A DNA stretch of 64,000 nt from Fidelibacterota bacterium UBA7301 (GTDB taxonomy: Bacteria; Fidelibacterota; Marinisomatia; Marinisomatales; TCS55). The translations under genes were made by a program, and so were the position numbers. This document shows, in pieces, positions 52,411 to 61,847 of the stretch. Position 1 is the stretch's first letter; each line of letters starts with the position of its first letter. The DNA lies in the NCBI GenBank assembly GCA_002471845.1, contig DKQT01000042.1, forward strand, positions 1-64,000, in the 5' to 3' direction. Below the pieces are notes generated by a model. It worked only from the letters and a program-made list of their open reading frames with translations, searched no databases and was not told the DNA's origin.

Positions 52411-53622
52411 TCAATCTTCATCAGGAAGTGATTTCTTTTTTTCCGCTTCTAAACTGCCTCTGCCGGTTTTCAAAACAAAGGTGGCCCCCTGGGCAAGGTC
52501 ATCGGCATGACGAAGGATAGTTCCATTTTTCTTGAAAGCGATACTGTATCCCCGGTGGAGAATGTCAGCCGGGTTCAAAACAGATAATTCTTTTTCAAAT
52601 CCTTTTAATTTTGTTTTGGCCATGGATAACAGGTGATGCATAGACATATTCAATTGATGGGATAAAATCCCTAATTTTTCCCGCTTCTGAATTAAAATAT
52701 TTCGCGGATGCTGGAGGGATTGGCGGTCGACTAAATGATCAAGTTGCTGCCAAATGCGATTCAATTGATGCTGGACGATCAAATACAGTTTTTCAATCCG
52801 TTGGGTCAATTGATCTTTTAATTCAGTAACACCGGGAGCTGCCAACTCCACCGCCGCGGAAGGTGTGGGCGCTCGTAGATCAGCTACCATATCACTTATG
52901 GTTACATCTGTTTCATGACCAACAGCAGAAATGAGCGGTATGGGACAGGCAGCAATCGCCCGCGCAACTGCTTCTTCATTAAAGGCCCACAAGTCTTCTA
53001 GTGACCCGCCGCCACGGCCGATAATGATAATATCCATATCACCAAGGGATTCCAATTCATGGATTCCATTTACGATATCTTCGGCTGCATCATCACCCTG
53101 GACAAAGGCAGGACGTAATACAATTTTAACATAGGGAGACCGGCGAGAAAAAACATTCAGCATATCCCGGATAGCCGCTCCAGTTCGGGAAGTTACGATA
53201 CCTATTTTTTTCGGATAGGCGGGCAAGGGCTTTTTTAAAGCTTCATCAAACAATCCTTCCGCGGCCAATTGTTTTTTCAGGGCTTCAAATGCTAGATAAA
53301 GTGTGCCGATACCAGCCGGTTCCATCATCTGGACCATCAATTGGTACTGTCCCCGAGGCTCATATACTGTGATCTTTCCCTGAAGTAACACGTCCATCCC
53401 GTCTTCCGGTTTGAAGTGGATGGATTGATTGAATCCCTGAAACATAACACAACGGAGTTCTGCACCCGAATCTTTCACGGTGAAATACATGTGCCCGGAA
53501 GTGTGGTGTTTAAAATTGGAGATTTCCCCTTGCACCCAAACATGTGAAAAGCGCGATTCGATGTGCCTCTTGATTTGGGCTGTTATTTCAGAAACAGTTA
53601 GAGCACTTTGGGAGTGCTTCAT
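52411..53622 (-). CDS. xseA: exodeoxyribonuclease VII large subunit
   Basis: 403 residues. Seen: an OB domain (VWVQGEISNFKHHTSGHMYFTVKD), GIVTSRTGAAIRDMLNVFSRR, IIIGRGGGSLEDLWAFNEE, and SAVGHETDVTISDMVADLRAPTPSAAVELA, then a long coiled-coil. Known: catalytic subunit of exonuclease VII. Start overlaps the nuclease-like gene stop upstream by ATGA (53619-53622). Confidence 0.95.
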   Translation of the reverse strand: MKHSQSALTVSEITAQIKRHIESRFSHVWVQGEISNFKHHTSGHMYFTVKDSGAELRCVMFQGFNQSIHFKPEDGMDVLLQGKITVYEPRGQYQLMVQMMEPAGIGTLYLAFEALKKQLAAEGLFDEALKKPLPAYPKKIGIVTSRTGAAIRDMLNVFSRRSPYVKIVLRPAFVQGDDAAEDIVNGIHELESLGDMDIIIIGRGGGSLEDLWAFNEEAVARAIAACPIPLISAVGHETDVTISDMVADLRAPTPSAAVELAAPGVTELKDQLTQRIEKLYLIVQHQLNRIWQQLDHLVDRQSLQHPRNILIQKREKLGILSHQLNMSMHHLLSMAKTKLKGFEKELSVLNPADILHRGYSIAFKKNGTILRHADDLAQGATFVLKTGRGSLEAEKKKSLPDED

Positions 53623-54479
53623 GGTAGTTCAGGCCGTCCGGCCTGTTCCCAACAGTAATGCCATAGGGATGCCAGTCGGATGACGGACTTACCTAAACGA
53701 TCTTTTAGTATTGTTTCGGTCTCAGCATAAAGGACATCTAAATATGGCTTTTCATAACTAAGTATTTCATAAGATTTAAGTCCTTCTGCCTGATCTTTAG
53801 TCAATAAACTTCTAGCCTTGGTATCCGCTTCCAATATTAGATGGTGCACCTTAAAAGATTCTTTTACAATCTTCATTGTAAAAGTCCAGGGATCCTCTAC
53901 TCTTTCGATCTTTCCAATCGGTTTGATTTTTCTAATATATTCATCTACCAGGCGTTCCTCCCATCGGAAATGAATACCGTCATTTCCAGAAAATTGACCA
54001 TTATAATTGATTGCTGTATGAAGGGGCATATGAAGATCTGATATGTAGTGGCCTAAAACACCCATATTAAATATGGCTTCCTCAAATTGATGGTTTTTTA
54101 ACAAACCAATTATTCGATCACAGGTTTCATTTATGGCCCATGGTGCAATACCGTATTTTCGAATTTTATCTTCACCATGTGTAGAAAGTAGTTTTGCGTA
54201 GTCTTTTGGAATATTATTGAATGGGAAATCATCATAATAATCGGCATCAATAAAATGACGATGAAATTCTTCTCTATCTATATCCTTATTATAATCCGGG
54301 GTTGCCGCATACCATTTGAGCGGTTCAGAATTACGTTTAAGGAATTGACCAAAAGGACCTTTAAGTTGTCGGGAGGCAGTATAATTGATTCGACGGTGAC
54401 CATCATACCCCCAAGCCCTGACAATAGAAGTCAAGGCCAGGGGCATAATTAAAAGCCATAGAAATACGGCCCGTTTCAT
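53619..54479 (-). CDS. S1/P1-type zinc nuclease (secreted)
   Basis: 286 residues. Seen: signal peptide to Ala22; the mature protein starts WGYDGH (Trp23, His28), as in S1/P1 nucleases where the N-terminal Trp and a His six residues in bind zinc. Further FHRHFIDADYY, LGHYISDLHMPLHTA (H-x3-D-x-H-x3-H pattern) and a GNDG loop. Known: these trinuclear zinc enzymes cut single-stranded nucleic acids; related zinc-dependent phospholipases C share the fold, so lipid activity is possible. Coupled by overlap to xseA, another single-strand nuclease. Confidence 0.85.
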   Translation of the reverse strand: MKRAVFLWLLIMPLALTSIVRAWGYDGHRRINYTASRQLKGPFGQFLKRNSEPLKWYAATPDYNKDIDREEFHRHFIDADYYDDFPFNNIPKDYAKLLSTHGEDKIRKYGIAPWAINETCDRIIGLLKNHQFEEAIFNMGVLGHYISDLHMPLHTAINYNGQFSGNDGIHFRWEERLVDEYIRKIKPIGKIERVEDPWTFTMKIVKESFKVHHLILEADTKARSLLTKDQAEGLKSYEILSYEKPYLDVLYAETETILKDRLGKSVIRLASLWHYCWEQAGRPELP

Positions 54480-54491
54480 ATTACAGGGAAT

Positions 54492-54587
54492 TTATACTTT
54501 TTTCTTTTTATGACGATTGGCGCGCAAGCGTTTTTTCCGCTTGTGAGTGTTCATTTTGCGCCGTTTACGTTTTTTACCGCAGGGCAT
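54492..54587 (-). CDS. AURKAIP1/COX24-domain small basic protein (ribosomal type)
   Basis: 31 residues from ATG at 54587 with an AGAGG Shine-Dalgarno. Seen: MPCGKKRKRRKMNTHKRKKR and a lysine-rich tail; nearly half the residues are Lys or Arg. Matches the short COX24/AURKAIP1 proteins of Bacteroidetes/Chlorobi relatives, which are linked to the small ribosomal subunit. Role inferred. Nine bases after the HU-family gene, so probably co-transcribed. Confidence 0.85.
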   Translation of the reverse strand: MPCGKKRKRRKMNTHKRKKRLRANRHKKKKV

Positions 54588-54596
54588 GTCACCTCT

Positions 54597-54884
54597 TTAT
54601 TTTGTCAAACTTTCATTTACATGAGAACGCATATATTTCGCCGGTTTGAATGTGGGCACGTGCCGTTCAGGAAGATAAATCGGTTCCCCTGTTCCCGGGT
54701 TACGTGCTTTTTTGGGCATCCGGTGTTTAACACCAAAGGTGCCAAATCCTCTTAGTTCGACCCGATCATTCCGGCCCAGTGATTCAACAATGGTGGCCAT
54801 GACACCATTCATCACTGCTTCCGTTTCCACTTTAGTCAATCCTGTGGCATCAGAAACGATATCAACAATATTTTGCTTAGTCAT
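54597..54884 (-). CDS. HU/IHF family DNA-binding protein
   Basis: 95 residues. Seen: IVDIVSDATGLTKVETEAVMNGVMATIVESL, VELRGFGTFGVKHRMPKKARNPGTGEPI with the beta-arm proline region, and VPTFKPAKYMRSHVN. Known: dimeric DNA-bending protein. Whether it acts as HU or IHF-alpha/beta cannot be decided. It lies just after sppA. Confidence 0.94.
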   Translation of the reverse strand: MTKQNIVDIVSDATGLTKVETEAVMNGVMATIVESLGRNDRVELRGFGTFGVKHRMPKKARNPGTGEPIYLPERHVPTFKPAKYMRSHVNESLTK

Positions 54885-54889
54885 GATTC

Positions 54890-55780
54890 TTACTCCATTC
54901 GCCAGCGATAAGCCGGTAATTCATCAAACCAGCTACTGACCGTTTGCCCCAAATTCCCTGAAAACCAGTCCAGCAGTGAGGGGCGTTTCTTCCGTACCTG
55001 GACCGTTTTTGGTTTTCCTGATATTTGGCCCATGGATCCTGCCATAACAACGGCATCCTCAAAGGTGCCGAGGGCATCAATTAGGCCTAATTCTTTTGAT
55101 CTTAACCCGGTAAAAACCCTGCCGTCAGCTAAGGAAACAATATCTTCTTTTGACATGTATCGTCCATCAGCAACAGCAGCAACAAATTGATCGTACATCC
55201 CGGAAACCATTTCATTCAGGTGGGCACGATCCGCTTCGGTTACTTCACGGGAATAAGATCCTACATCCTTGAGTTCACCGCTTTTGACAGTTTCAAATTC
55301 AATCCCGACCTTATTCATCAATTCGGTCATAACAGGGTAATTCACAACCACCCCGATACTGCCCACGATTGTCCCGGGATTGGCCATGAGTGAATCTGCA
55401 GCTACGGCAATATAATATCCCCCCGATGCAGCCACAGTCCCCATGCTGGACACCACTGGTTTTTCTGCCCGGACCGCCTTTATTTTTTCATAAATTTCCT
55501 GGGTCGGAGCTACTAATCCGCCGGGAGAGTCAATCCGAACTACAATAGCAGGAACATCATTTCGTTTACGGAATTTTTCCAATTGTTTCACAGTTGTTTC
55601 AGCAGAAACAATGGGACCGTTAATATGGACGATACCCACCTTTTTACCTAACCCATCACTGGAAATACCTGCAGACCATGCACCCAACCGGAAAACAATG
55701 ACTAAAGCAAAAAAACTGCCCAGTCCCCACCAGAGCCATTTCTGGTTGGAAGAAGGCCTTTTTAACCCTGCTTGATCCAT
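54890..55780 (-). CDS. sppA: signal peptide peptidase SppA
   Basis: 296 residues from the ATG at 55780, 19 bases inside the end of the transglycosylase gene; a GTG 18 codons upstream is possible. Seen: one N-terminal membrane helix, VRIDSPGGLVAPTQEIYEKIKAVRAEKPVVSSMGTVAASGGYYIAVAAD with the nucleophile Ser in AASGGYY, and PGTIVGSIGVV. The catalytic lysine should lie in the GELKDVGSYSR segment. Known: membrane-anchored serine/lysine protease clearing signal peptides. Confidence 0.93.
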   Translation of the reverse strand: MDQAGLKRPSSNQKWLWWGLGSFFALVIVFRLGAWSAGISSDGLGKKVGIVHINGPIVSAETTVKQLEKFRKRNDVPAIVVRIDSPGGLVAPTQEIYEKIKAVRAEKPVVSSMGTVAASGGYYIAVAADSLMANPGTIVGSIGVVVNYPVMTELMNKVGIEFETVKSGELKDVGSYSREVTEADRAHLNEMVSGMYDQFVAAVADGRYMSKEDIVSLADGRVFTGLRSKELGLIDALGTFEDAVVMAGSMGQISGKPKTVQVRKKRPSLLDWFSGNLGQTVSSWFDELPAYRWRME

Positions 55781-57372
55781 AATGTTAATTTTTGTCCCGG
55801 AAATATGTGCTGGCCGTATTTTAATCCGTTCCACTTTCTAATGTTTGAAGCACGGGTATCATAATCTTCCGCAATGTGGCCCAAAGTATCTCCCCTTCTT
55901 ACTTTATAGGTGATCTTATTATATCCGGGCATAACAGATCGGGGTATTGAGGCGAGATTCATTCCTGGCACGGGAATGGTAAATTTCTGCCCGATGCGGA
56001 TCATACTCCTGTTGCGGATCTTGTTCACCGCCGCCAGGTCATGAACAGATACACGGTATTTTTTGGCAATTGTCCAGAGGCTTTCCCCATTGCGAACTTT
56101 ATGGGTAATGAACTGGGGTGCAAAACGTTCATTCTCCGGAAGGGCATTATAATTATACATAAAAATATCTTTTTTCCCCTTGGGGATTTTCAAGGCATAA
56201 GATTCGGTCGGCGTTGCGGACTGTCTCAATTCAGGATTCAAAGTCTGTAAAGATTTAAAAGTTATTTCCGCCGAACGGGCCAGCACCGTTAAATCAGCGC
56301 TTTTTTCTATGGTAACAATATCATAATCAAACGGCAGTTGTTTCTTTTCCTTTACGTAAAATCCATAATTCTCCGGATTCTTGGCGATGATGGCTGCGGC
56401 TAAAAAGTATGGAATATAATTTCGTGTTTCCCGTGGCAGAGAATGAAGCTGCCAAAAGTCAGAGGTCTGATGCAGGCGGGTGGCCCGTCGAATCCGGCCC
56501 TCCCCTGCATTGTAGGCGGATAATGCCAAATACCAATTATCAAATTCATCGTATAAATCAGTGAGATATGCGCAAGCTGCCCGGGTAGCCTTCTCCGGGT
56601 CCCGCCTTTCATCTACATACCAGTTCCGTTCCAATCCATACAATTTGCCAGTGGAATAAATGAATTGCCACATACCATTTGCCGCCGCCTTGGAATAGGC
56701 TTTGGGATTCAATCCTGATTCAATCATGGCCAGGAATACTAATTCTGGGGGCAAATTGCAATCATTGAGAATGTGGTTTATCATAGGACCATAAACATCT
56801 AAGCGGTCAAGCCATATTTCAAATTGGCGGCGCCCTTTCGTTTGAAAATAATGAATATATTGGTCCACTTTTTTATTGCGGACCAATGGAATGTGACCAT
56901 CTCGGTCATCCAAAACCGTAAACTGGGAAGCACCCATTTCAACTTCTAAGGGTTCGGTGATAGAGGTTACTTCCATGCGCAACTGTTCAGCAGTTATAGC
57001 AGCGTCTTCCTTATCAAGTGTATTAAAATGATGGGTGTAAAGTTCTACCAGCGATTCTTCGAACCGGTTGAATTCTTCCCGATCTTCGTCATTCATATCA
57101 CCGTATTGATCTGCTTCAGTCAAAAAATCAAATATGCGATTGAGAGTATAAACAACTTCCAGTGTATCCTCCATCACATCAGCGATGAGGGCATCGGATA
57201 AGAGTACTTTTATGTCTCGTAAGAGCTGGGGCAGACGGTTCTGATTATTTTCAAATCCGTTCCCGTTCTCATATTGCCCCTGGGTTGTCTGAATTGGTTT
57301 TTCCTCTTGGGATAGGCCCATGGTAAAACTTATTAAACCCAGGATTATAATTCTCTTAAATGTCTGTTTCAT
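55762..57372 (-). CDS. membrane-bound lytic murein transglycosylase D-like, two LysM domains
   Basis: 536 residues. Seen: signal peptide (about 1-21), a helical region, a lysozyme-like domain with Glu218 in AMIESGLNPKAYSKAAANGMWQF and NWYLALSAYNAGEGRIRRA, then two LysM repeats near 433-476 and 490-534 (VRNGESLWTIAKKYRVS and VRRGDTLGHIAEDYDTR). This order is the MltD type. Known: cleaves peptidoglycan with 1,6-anhydro formation in the periplasm. No lipobox seen, so it may be secreted rather than lipid-anchored. Confidence 0.93.
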   Translation of the reverse strand: MKQTFKRIIILGLISFTMGLSQEEKPIQTTQGQYENGNGFENNQNRLPQLLRDIKVLLSDALIADVMEDTLEVVYTLNRIFDFLTEADQYGDMNDEDREEFNRFEESLVELYTHHFNTLDKEDAAITAEQLRMEVTSITEPLEVEMGASQFTVLDDRDGHIPLVRNKKVDQYIHYFQTKGRRQFEIWLDRLDVYGPMINHILNDCNLPPELVFLAMIESGLNPKAYSKAAANGMWQFIYSTGKLYGLERNWYVDERRDPEKATRAACAYLTDLYDEFDNWYLALSAYNAGEGRIRRATRLHQTSDFWQLHSLPRETRNYIPYFLAAAIIAKNPENYGFYVKEKKQLPFDYDIVTIEKSADLTVLARSAEITFKSLQTLNPELRQSATPTESYALKIPKGKKDIFMYNYNALPENERFAPQFITHKVRNGESLWTIAKKYRVSVHDLAAVNKIRNRSMIRIGQKFTIPVPGMNLASIPRSVMPGYNKITYKVRRGDTLGHIAEDYDTRASNIRKWNGLKYGQHIFPGQKLTLWIKQG

Positions 57373-57425
57373 TAATATTTAGGGTAAATTTAGCGGGCGA
57401 AACTAGCCGCTTGAATCTTCGCCAG

Positions 57426-57896
57426 TCAAGACTTTTTCCGCTCCTTTTGGATCATTTCTGTCGTACTATAACCCTCCAGATAAGGAAGGATCACTACCTT
57501 ACCGCCCTGGGATTCAACTTCAAGAGCCCCGACAATCTCATCTCTTTTATAGTCGCCACCTTTCACCAATAAATCAGGTAAAAGTTCATGAATTAATTCT
57601 TCAGGTGTTTCTTCATTGAAAATCACGACTGCATCAACACTATCCAGGAGCATAAGGACTTCACCACGATCCATTTCATTGTTGATTGGTCTATCGGATC
57701 CTTTAAGTTTCCCCACAGATTCATCAGAATTCAGCCCGACAATCAAAAAATCACCCAATGCCCTGGCTTGTCTTAAATAAGTGGTGTGACCCCGGTGGAG
57801 GATGTCAAAACACCCATTGGTAAAAACAACCTTTTTCCCAGCAGCTTTTAATTGAGTGATTTTATCCTTGGCCCCAGATCTACTAAACAGTGTCAT
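57426..57896 (-). CDS. rfaE2: D-glycero-beta-D-manno-heptose 1-phosphate adenylyltransferase
   Basis: 156 residues, the stand-alone second half of HldE. Seen: KVVFTNGCFDILHRGHTTYLRQAR with the HxGH nucleotidyl-transfer motif, GLNSDESVGKLKG, LLPDLLVKGGDY, and GYSTTEMIQK. Known: makes ADP-heptose for the LPS inner core. A matching kinase is not in the window. Supports an outer membrane with LPS. Confidence 0.93.
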   Translation of the reverse strand: MTLFSRSGAKDKITQLKAAGKKVVFTNGCFDILHRGHTTYLRQARALGDFLIVGLNSDESVGKLKGSDRPINNEMDRGEVLMLLDSVDAVVIFNEETPEELIHELLPDLLVKGGDYKRDEIVGALEVESQGGKVVILPYLEGYSTTEMIQKERKKS

Positions 57897-57962
57897 GTGT
57901 TTGTTTTAAAGGACACTTTAGCGGTTGTAAAAAGTTTTTCCTCGGGGCGGGGATAAGTTAAT

Positions 57963-58700
57963 CTATGCATCATGGGCGCCACGTTCTCGTAAAGCCACAA
58001 CCTTTTTTCTTACATTAGAGACAAACTGATTGCGGTTTTCATAATTAATATTCTTCGTCGATATTGGTTCTCCAATCCGCAATTCAAGTGTTTGCCGATT
58101 GAGAGTGAGCCCTTTTTTTCGCATTGCATTTCCCGTTCCGCACAGGGCAATTGGTACAACAGGCATCCCCATTCTTAAAGCTAAAACGAGCCCTCCTTTT
58201 TTGAATGGCTTAACTTCACCATTTATTGAACGGGTCCCTTCTGGAAATATGATAATTGAGCGCGGATTTTTCGCCATGGAATTTCTTGCTTTTTCCAAGG
58301 AATTTAAGGCTTTTGTATGTTTCCTTCGATCGACAAAAAAATGTCCCCCAGCCAACATGGCCCAACCAAATATAGGAATCCATTTCAATTCAATTTTGGC
58401 AATAGATACAATATGGAAAGGCAGCCCGGCGAAAACTAAGGGAATATCTAAAGCAGATTCATGGTTTGCTGCAAAGACGTAGTTACTCTTAGAATCCAGA
58501 CGGGTGAGACCTATAACCCTGTACTTTATTCCGCCGATAGTTAAAAGCCACTTGGACCAGGTTTTTGTAATCCAGCTTAAAAACTTACCCCGCCATTCAA
58601 AAAGGGAGCCGATAATACCGGCACTAGCAAAAATGACTGTCCATAGGACGACATTGATTATAAACCAAATAGACCGTAAACTAATCGAGAACCTCCGCAC
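57963..58700 (-). CDS. plsC: 1-acyl-sn-glycerol-3-phosphate acyltransferase family (PlsC)
   Basis: 245 residues if started at the GTG at 58700, the length typical for PlsC; ATGs at 58742 or 58748 would extend it further into serS. Seen: one N-terminal hydrophobic region (SIWFIINVVLW...), the acyltransferase box NHESALD (H-x4-D), GHFFVDRRK, and FPEGTRS. Known: acylates lysophosphatidic acid at sn-2 in the inner membrane. Overlaps serS by about 20 bases, implying coupling. Confidence 0.88.
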   Translation of the reverse strand: MRRFSISLRSIWFIINVVLWTVIFASAGIIGSLFEWRGKFLSWITKTWSKWLLTIGGIKYRVIGLTRLDSKSNYVFAANHESALDIPLVFAGLPFHIVSIAKIELKWIPIFGWAMLAGGHFFVDRRKHTKALNSLEKARNSMAKNPRSIIIFPEGTRSINGEVKPFKKGGLVLALRMGMPVVPIALCGTGNAMRKKGLTLNRQTLELRIGEPISTKNINYENRNQFVSNVRKKVVALRERGAHDA

Positions 58701-59949
58701 CGAGATAAGACTGAAGGGGCTTCGGAATGGATATGCTGCCATTCTCATTTTGGTGGGTTTCAAGCAGGGCCACCAATAATCGCGGTGTAGCCACACCACT
58801 GCCATTCAAGGTGTGAACAAATTCAACTTTTTTATCCCTTTTTCTGCGAAAGCGGATGTTTCCTCGCCGTGCCTGAAAATCTTCAAAATTACTACAGGAT
58901 GAAACTTCCAGCCATTTTTGTTCTCCCGGCGCCCACAATTCAATATCGTAGCACTTCGCGGCTGAAAAACTCAAGTCCCCCGTACATAGTTCAACTACCC
59001 GGTATTTTAAACCCAGGGATTGCAGGATTGCTTCTGCATGCCCCACCAGTTTTTCCAATTCATCATAGGAATCTTCCGGTTTTACAAATTTAACCAGTTC
59101 AACTTTATTGAATTGATGGAGGCGCAGAAAACCCCGTGTATCCTTGCCATAGGATCCTGCTTCCCTTCTAAAACAAGCGGAATAGGCAGTATAATTGATG
59201 GGCAGTTGATCTTCGGACAGAATTTCGTCTTGGTGAATATTGGTTACGGGTACTTCCGCTGTAGGAATCAGCCATAATCCATCCCTTTCCGATAAATACA
59301 TATCATCACCAAATTTAGGTAATTGGCCGGTAGTCACGGCGGAATCTGGCCGTACTACAAATGGTGGAAAAATTTCTGTATAACCGTGCCCCTCTGTTTG
59401 CACATCCAGCATATAATTGATCAAAGCCCGTTCTAATTTGGCGCCCCAGCCGGTATAAAGGGGAAATCCGGAACCGGAAATTTTTGCTCCCCGTTCAAAA
59501 TCAAAGAGGCTCAAGGCTTCCCCTAATTCTAAATGGGGCTTTAATTTAAATTCCTTATCAACTAGTTCACCCCATTCACGGATGAGTTGATTATCTTTTT
59601 CATCCTTCCCTAAAGGTACCGATTGATGGGGAATATTGGGTAAGTCTAAAAGCAGTGTATTTAATTTACTTTTAGAATTTTGTGTTTTATCATCTAATGC
59701 CTTGATCTGTTTGGACACGGCGCGCATATCTGCGATAGCATCATCAGCATTTTCTCCCGATCTTTTGGCCTTGGCAATTTTATCGGAAGCCTTATTTCTT
59801 TTGGCACGCAACGCATTGGCCTCTCCCAAATCGGATCGATAGGATTCATCCAATTTTAGAATAGCATTTATATCTAAATGCTCACCTTTGGAAGCGATTT
59901 GATCTTCGATTTTTTCCGGGTTATTGCGAATAAGTTCAATGGATAACAT
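58681..59949 (-). CDS. serS: seryl-tRNA synthetase
   Basis: 422 residues. Seen: an N-terminal coiled-coil arm (residues about 25-105), then class II motifs SACFRREAGSYGKDTRGFLRLHQFNKVEL (motif 2) and LNGSGVATPRLLVALLE (motif 3). Known: charges tRNA-Ser. One base separates its start from the end of rfbC upstream. Confidence 0.97.
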   Translation of the reverse strand: MLSIELIRNNPEKIEDQIASKGEHLDINAILKLDESYRSDLGEANALRAKRNKASDKIAKAKRSGENADDAIADMRAVSKQIKALDDKTQNSKSKLNTLLLDLPNIPHQSVPLGKDEKDNQLIREWGELVDKEFKLKPHLELGEALSLFDFERGAKISGSGFPLYTGWGAKLERALINYMLDVQTEGHGYTEIFPPFVVRPDSAVTTGQLPKFGDDMYLSERDGLWLIPTAEVPVTNIHQDEILSEDQLPINYTAYSACFRREAGSYGKDTRGFLRLHQFNKVELVKFVKPEDSYDELEKLVGHAEAILQSLGLKYRVVELCTGDLSFSAAKCYDIELWAPGEQKWLEVSSCSNFEDFQARRGNIRFRRKRDKKVEFVHTLNGSGVATPRLLVALLETHQNENGSISIPKPLQSYLGAEVLD

Positions 59950-60513
59950 TTAATTATTCTTTCGGTATTGGGGCAGAAAGTTTAGGTCCATTTCATCTAA
60001 GCGGGGCAAAACTGCATCTTTTTCTGAAACCAATTTATCCCCAATCCCCCATTCAATTCCAATTTCAGGATCATTCCAATGGATGCCATATTCATCTTCT
60101 GGATAGTACAGATCAGTACATTTGTACTGGAAAGTCGCTGACTCGGATAATACATAATATCCATGGGCAAACCCGGGCGGAATATAGAACCGCGTATGTG
60201 TTTTATCATCCAAAACTGCGGACTCATATTGTCCAAATGTGGGCGATCCTTTCCGTATATCTACGGCAACATCCAAAACACTGCCTGCACTGACCCAAAC
60301 TAATTTCCCCTGGGCATGGTTCAACTGGTAATGCAAACCCCGGAGTACACCTCTGGATGACTTGGCCTGGTTGTCCTGGACAAAATGGGTCGGTAATCCA
60401 TGCACCTCAAAATCAGAATTTTTGAAAGATTCAAAAAAATATCCTCTTTTATCCTGGTGTACATCTGGCCGAATTATTATAACACCTGTAATGGATGCTT
60501 TTTTTACTTTCAT
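59950..60513 (-). CDS. rfbC: dTDP-4-dehydrorhamnose 3,5-epimerase
   Basis: 187 residues, a single cupin. Seen: GVIIIRPDVHQDKRGYFFESF, SRGVLRGLHYQL with the catalytic His, YIPPGFAHGYYVLSE with a second histidine, and a TDLYYPEDEYGI segment. Known: converts the dTDP-4-keto-6-deoxyglucose intermediate for dTDP-rhamnose in cell-envelope polysaccharide. No rfbA, B or D in view. Start overlaps ugd by ATGA. Confidence 0.94.
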   Translation of the reverse strand: MKVKKASITGVIIIRPDVHQDKRGYFFESFKNSDFEVHGLPTHFVQDNQAKSSRGVLRGLHYQLNHAQGKLVWVSAGSVLDVAVDIRKGSPTFGQYESAVLDDKTHTRFYIPPGFAHGYYVLSESATFQYKCTDLYYPEDEYGIHWNDPEIGIEWGIGDKLVSEKDAVLPRLDEMDLNFLPQYRKNN

Positions 60514-61823
60514 TCTGATTTCTTCCGGCCAACATTATCAAAAGTGAAACCGAGGGATTCCAATTTTTCTATACTTAAAATATTTTTTGTATCAAGGATT
60601 GCCGGTTTATTCATCAGTGATTTTAATTTATTCAAATCAATCCCCCGAAATTCATTCCATTCTGTAAGGATTATGCAAGCATCCGCTCCATTCACTGCAT
60701 CCTGCCATGAATCACGATACTGAATGTCAGGATGATGATTTTTGAAATTATCCATCGCAATAGGATCATAGGCGCATACAGTTGCACCCGATTCAACCAA
60801 TTTGGGAATAATTACCCGGGATGCGGCTTCACGCACATCATCCGTCTGGGGTTTAAAGGCCAGCCCGAGGACAGCAACAGATTTACCCTTTATATCATTT
60901 TTCATTAATCGTTTTAGTTTTGTTACCATCCTGCGCTTCTGAGATTCATTCGTTTTAATGGCTGCCTCAATCGTTGGTAAAGGACTATCACTATTTCGGC
61001 CTATGGCTGCCAGTGCATGGGTGTCCTTTGGAAAACAGGAACCACCAAAACCAGGACCCGGATGCAAAAACTTTGGGCTGATGCGTCCATCAAGTCCCAT
61101 GGCCCGCGCTACTTCATGAACATCAGCGCCTACGGCTTCACATAAATTGGCAATCTCATTAATATAACTGATTTTTAAGGCCAAATATGCGTTGGCGGCA
61201 TATTTTATCATTTCGGCTGTTTCTACCGAAGTCGAAATAATAGGAGTTTCATTAATATAAAGGGGACGATATACTTCCCGCATGGCATTTAGGGACTTAG
61301 TTGTTCGCGTACCAATCACCACCCTGTCGGGATGCATAAAATCTTTTACCGCAGACCCTTCCCTTAAAAATTCCGGATTGGAAACATAATCAAAATCAGC
61401 CTCTGGATTAACAGAGTAAATAATATCTTCAATTCGTTTTCCGGTACCAATGGGCACAGTACTTTTTGTACAAACGATCTTATAACTATTTAAATTTTTT
61501 CCGATGGTCTTTGCTACTGCTTCTACCGCTCCCAGGTCTGCCTCCCTATTGCTTCCCTGAGGTGTACCCACGGCAATAAAAATTATGTTTGAATTGTGTA
61601 TGGCCTGTGGGACATCTGAAGAAAAATGAAGGCGGCCCTTGGCTACATTTCGTTTGACCAAAGATTCCAGCCCCGGTTCATAAATTGGAATTTCACCTGA
61701 GTTCAGGCGTTTGATTTTATCCTGGTCCATATCAGTACAGGTTACTTCATGCCCGAATTCAGAAATACCGCCGCCGCTAACCAAGCCAACGTATCCTGTA
61801 CCAACAATTGTGATTTGCCTCAT
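60510..61823 (-). CDS. ugd: UDP-glucose 6-dehydrogenase
   Basis: 437 residues. Seen: ITIVGTGYVGLVSGGGISEFGHEV (GxGxxG), a CTKSTVPIGTGKRIE substrate segment, EFLREGSAVKDFMHPDRVVIG, and the catalytic Cys in GFGGSCFPKDTHAL, then NAD-domain-like FKPQTDDVREAAS. Known: oxidises UDP-glucose to UDP-glucuronate for surface glycans. GDP-mannose dehydrogenases share the motifs but the pattern favours Ugd. Adjacent to rfbC. Confidence 0.95.
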   Translation of the reverse strand: MRQITIVGTGYVGLVSGGGISEFGHEVTCTDMDQDKIKRLNSGEIPIYEPGLESLVKRNVAKGRLHFSSDVPQAIHNSNIIFIAVGTPQGSNREADLGAVEAVAKTIGKNLNSYKIVCTKSTVPIGTGKRIEDIIYSVNPEADFDYVSNPEFLREGSAVKDFMHPDRVVIGTRTTKSLNAMREVYRPLYINETPIISTSVETAEMIKYAANAYLALKISYINEIANLCEAVGADVHEVARAMGLDGRISPKFLHPGPGFGGSCFPKDTHALAAIGRNSDSPLPTIEAAIKTNESQKRRMVTKLKRLMKNDIKGKSVAVLGLAFKPQTDDVREAASRVIIPKLVESGATVCAYDPIAMDNFKNHHPDIQYRDSWQDAVNGADACIILTEWNEFRGIDLNKLKSLMNKPAILDTKNILSIEKLESLGFTFDNVGRKKSE

Positions 61824-61847
61824 TTAAATTCTTTCTGCACTTTAATG

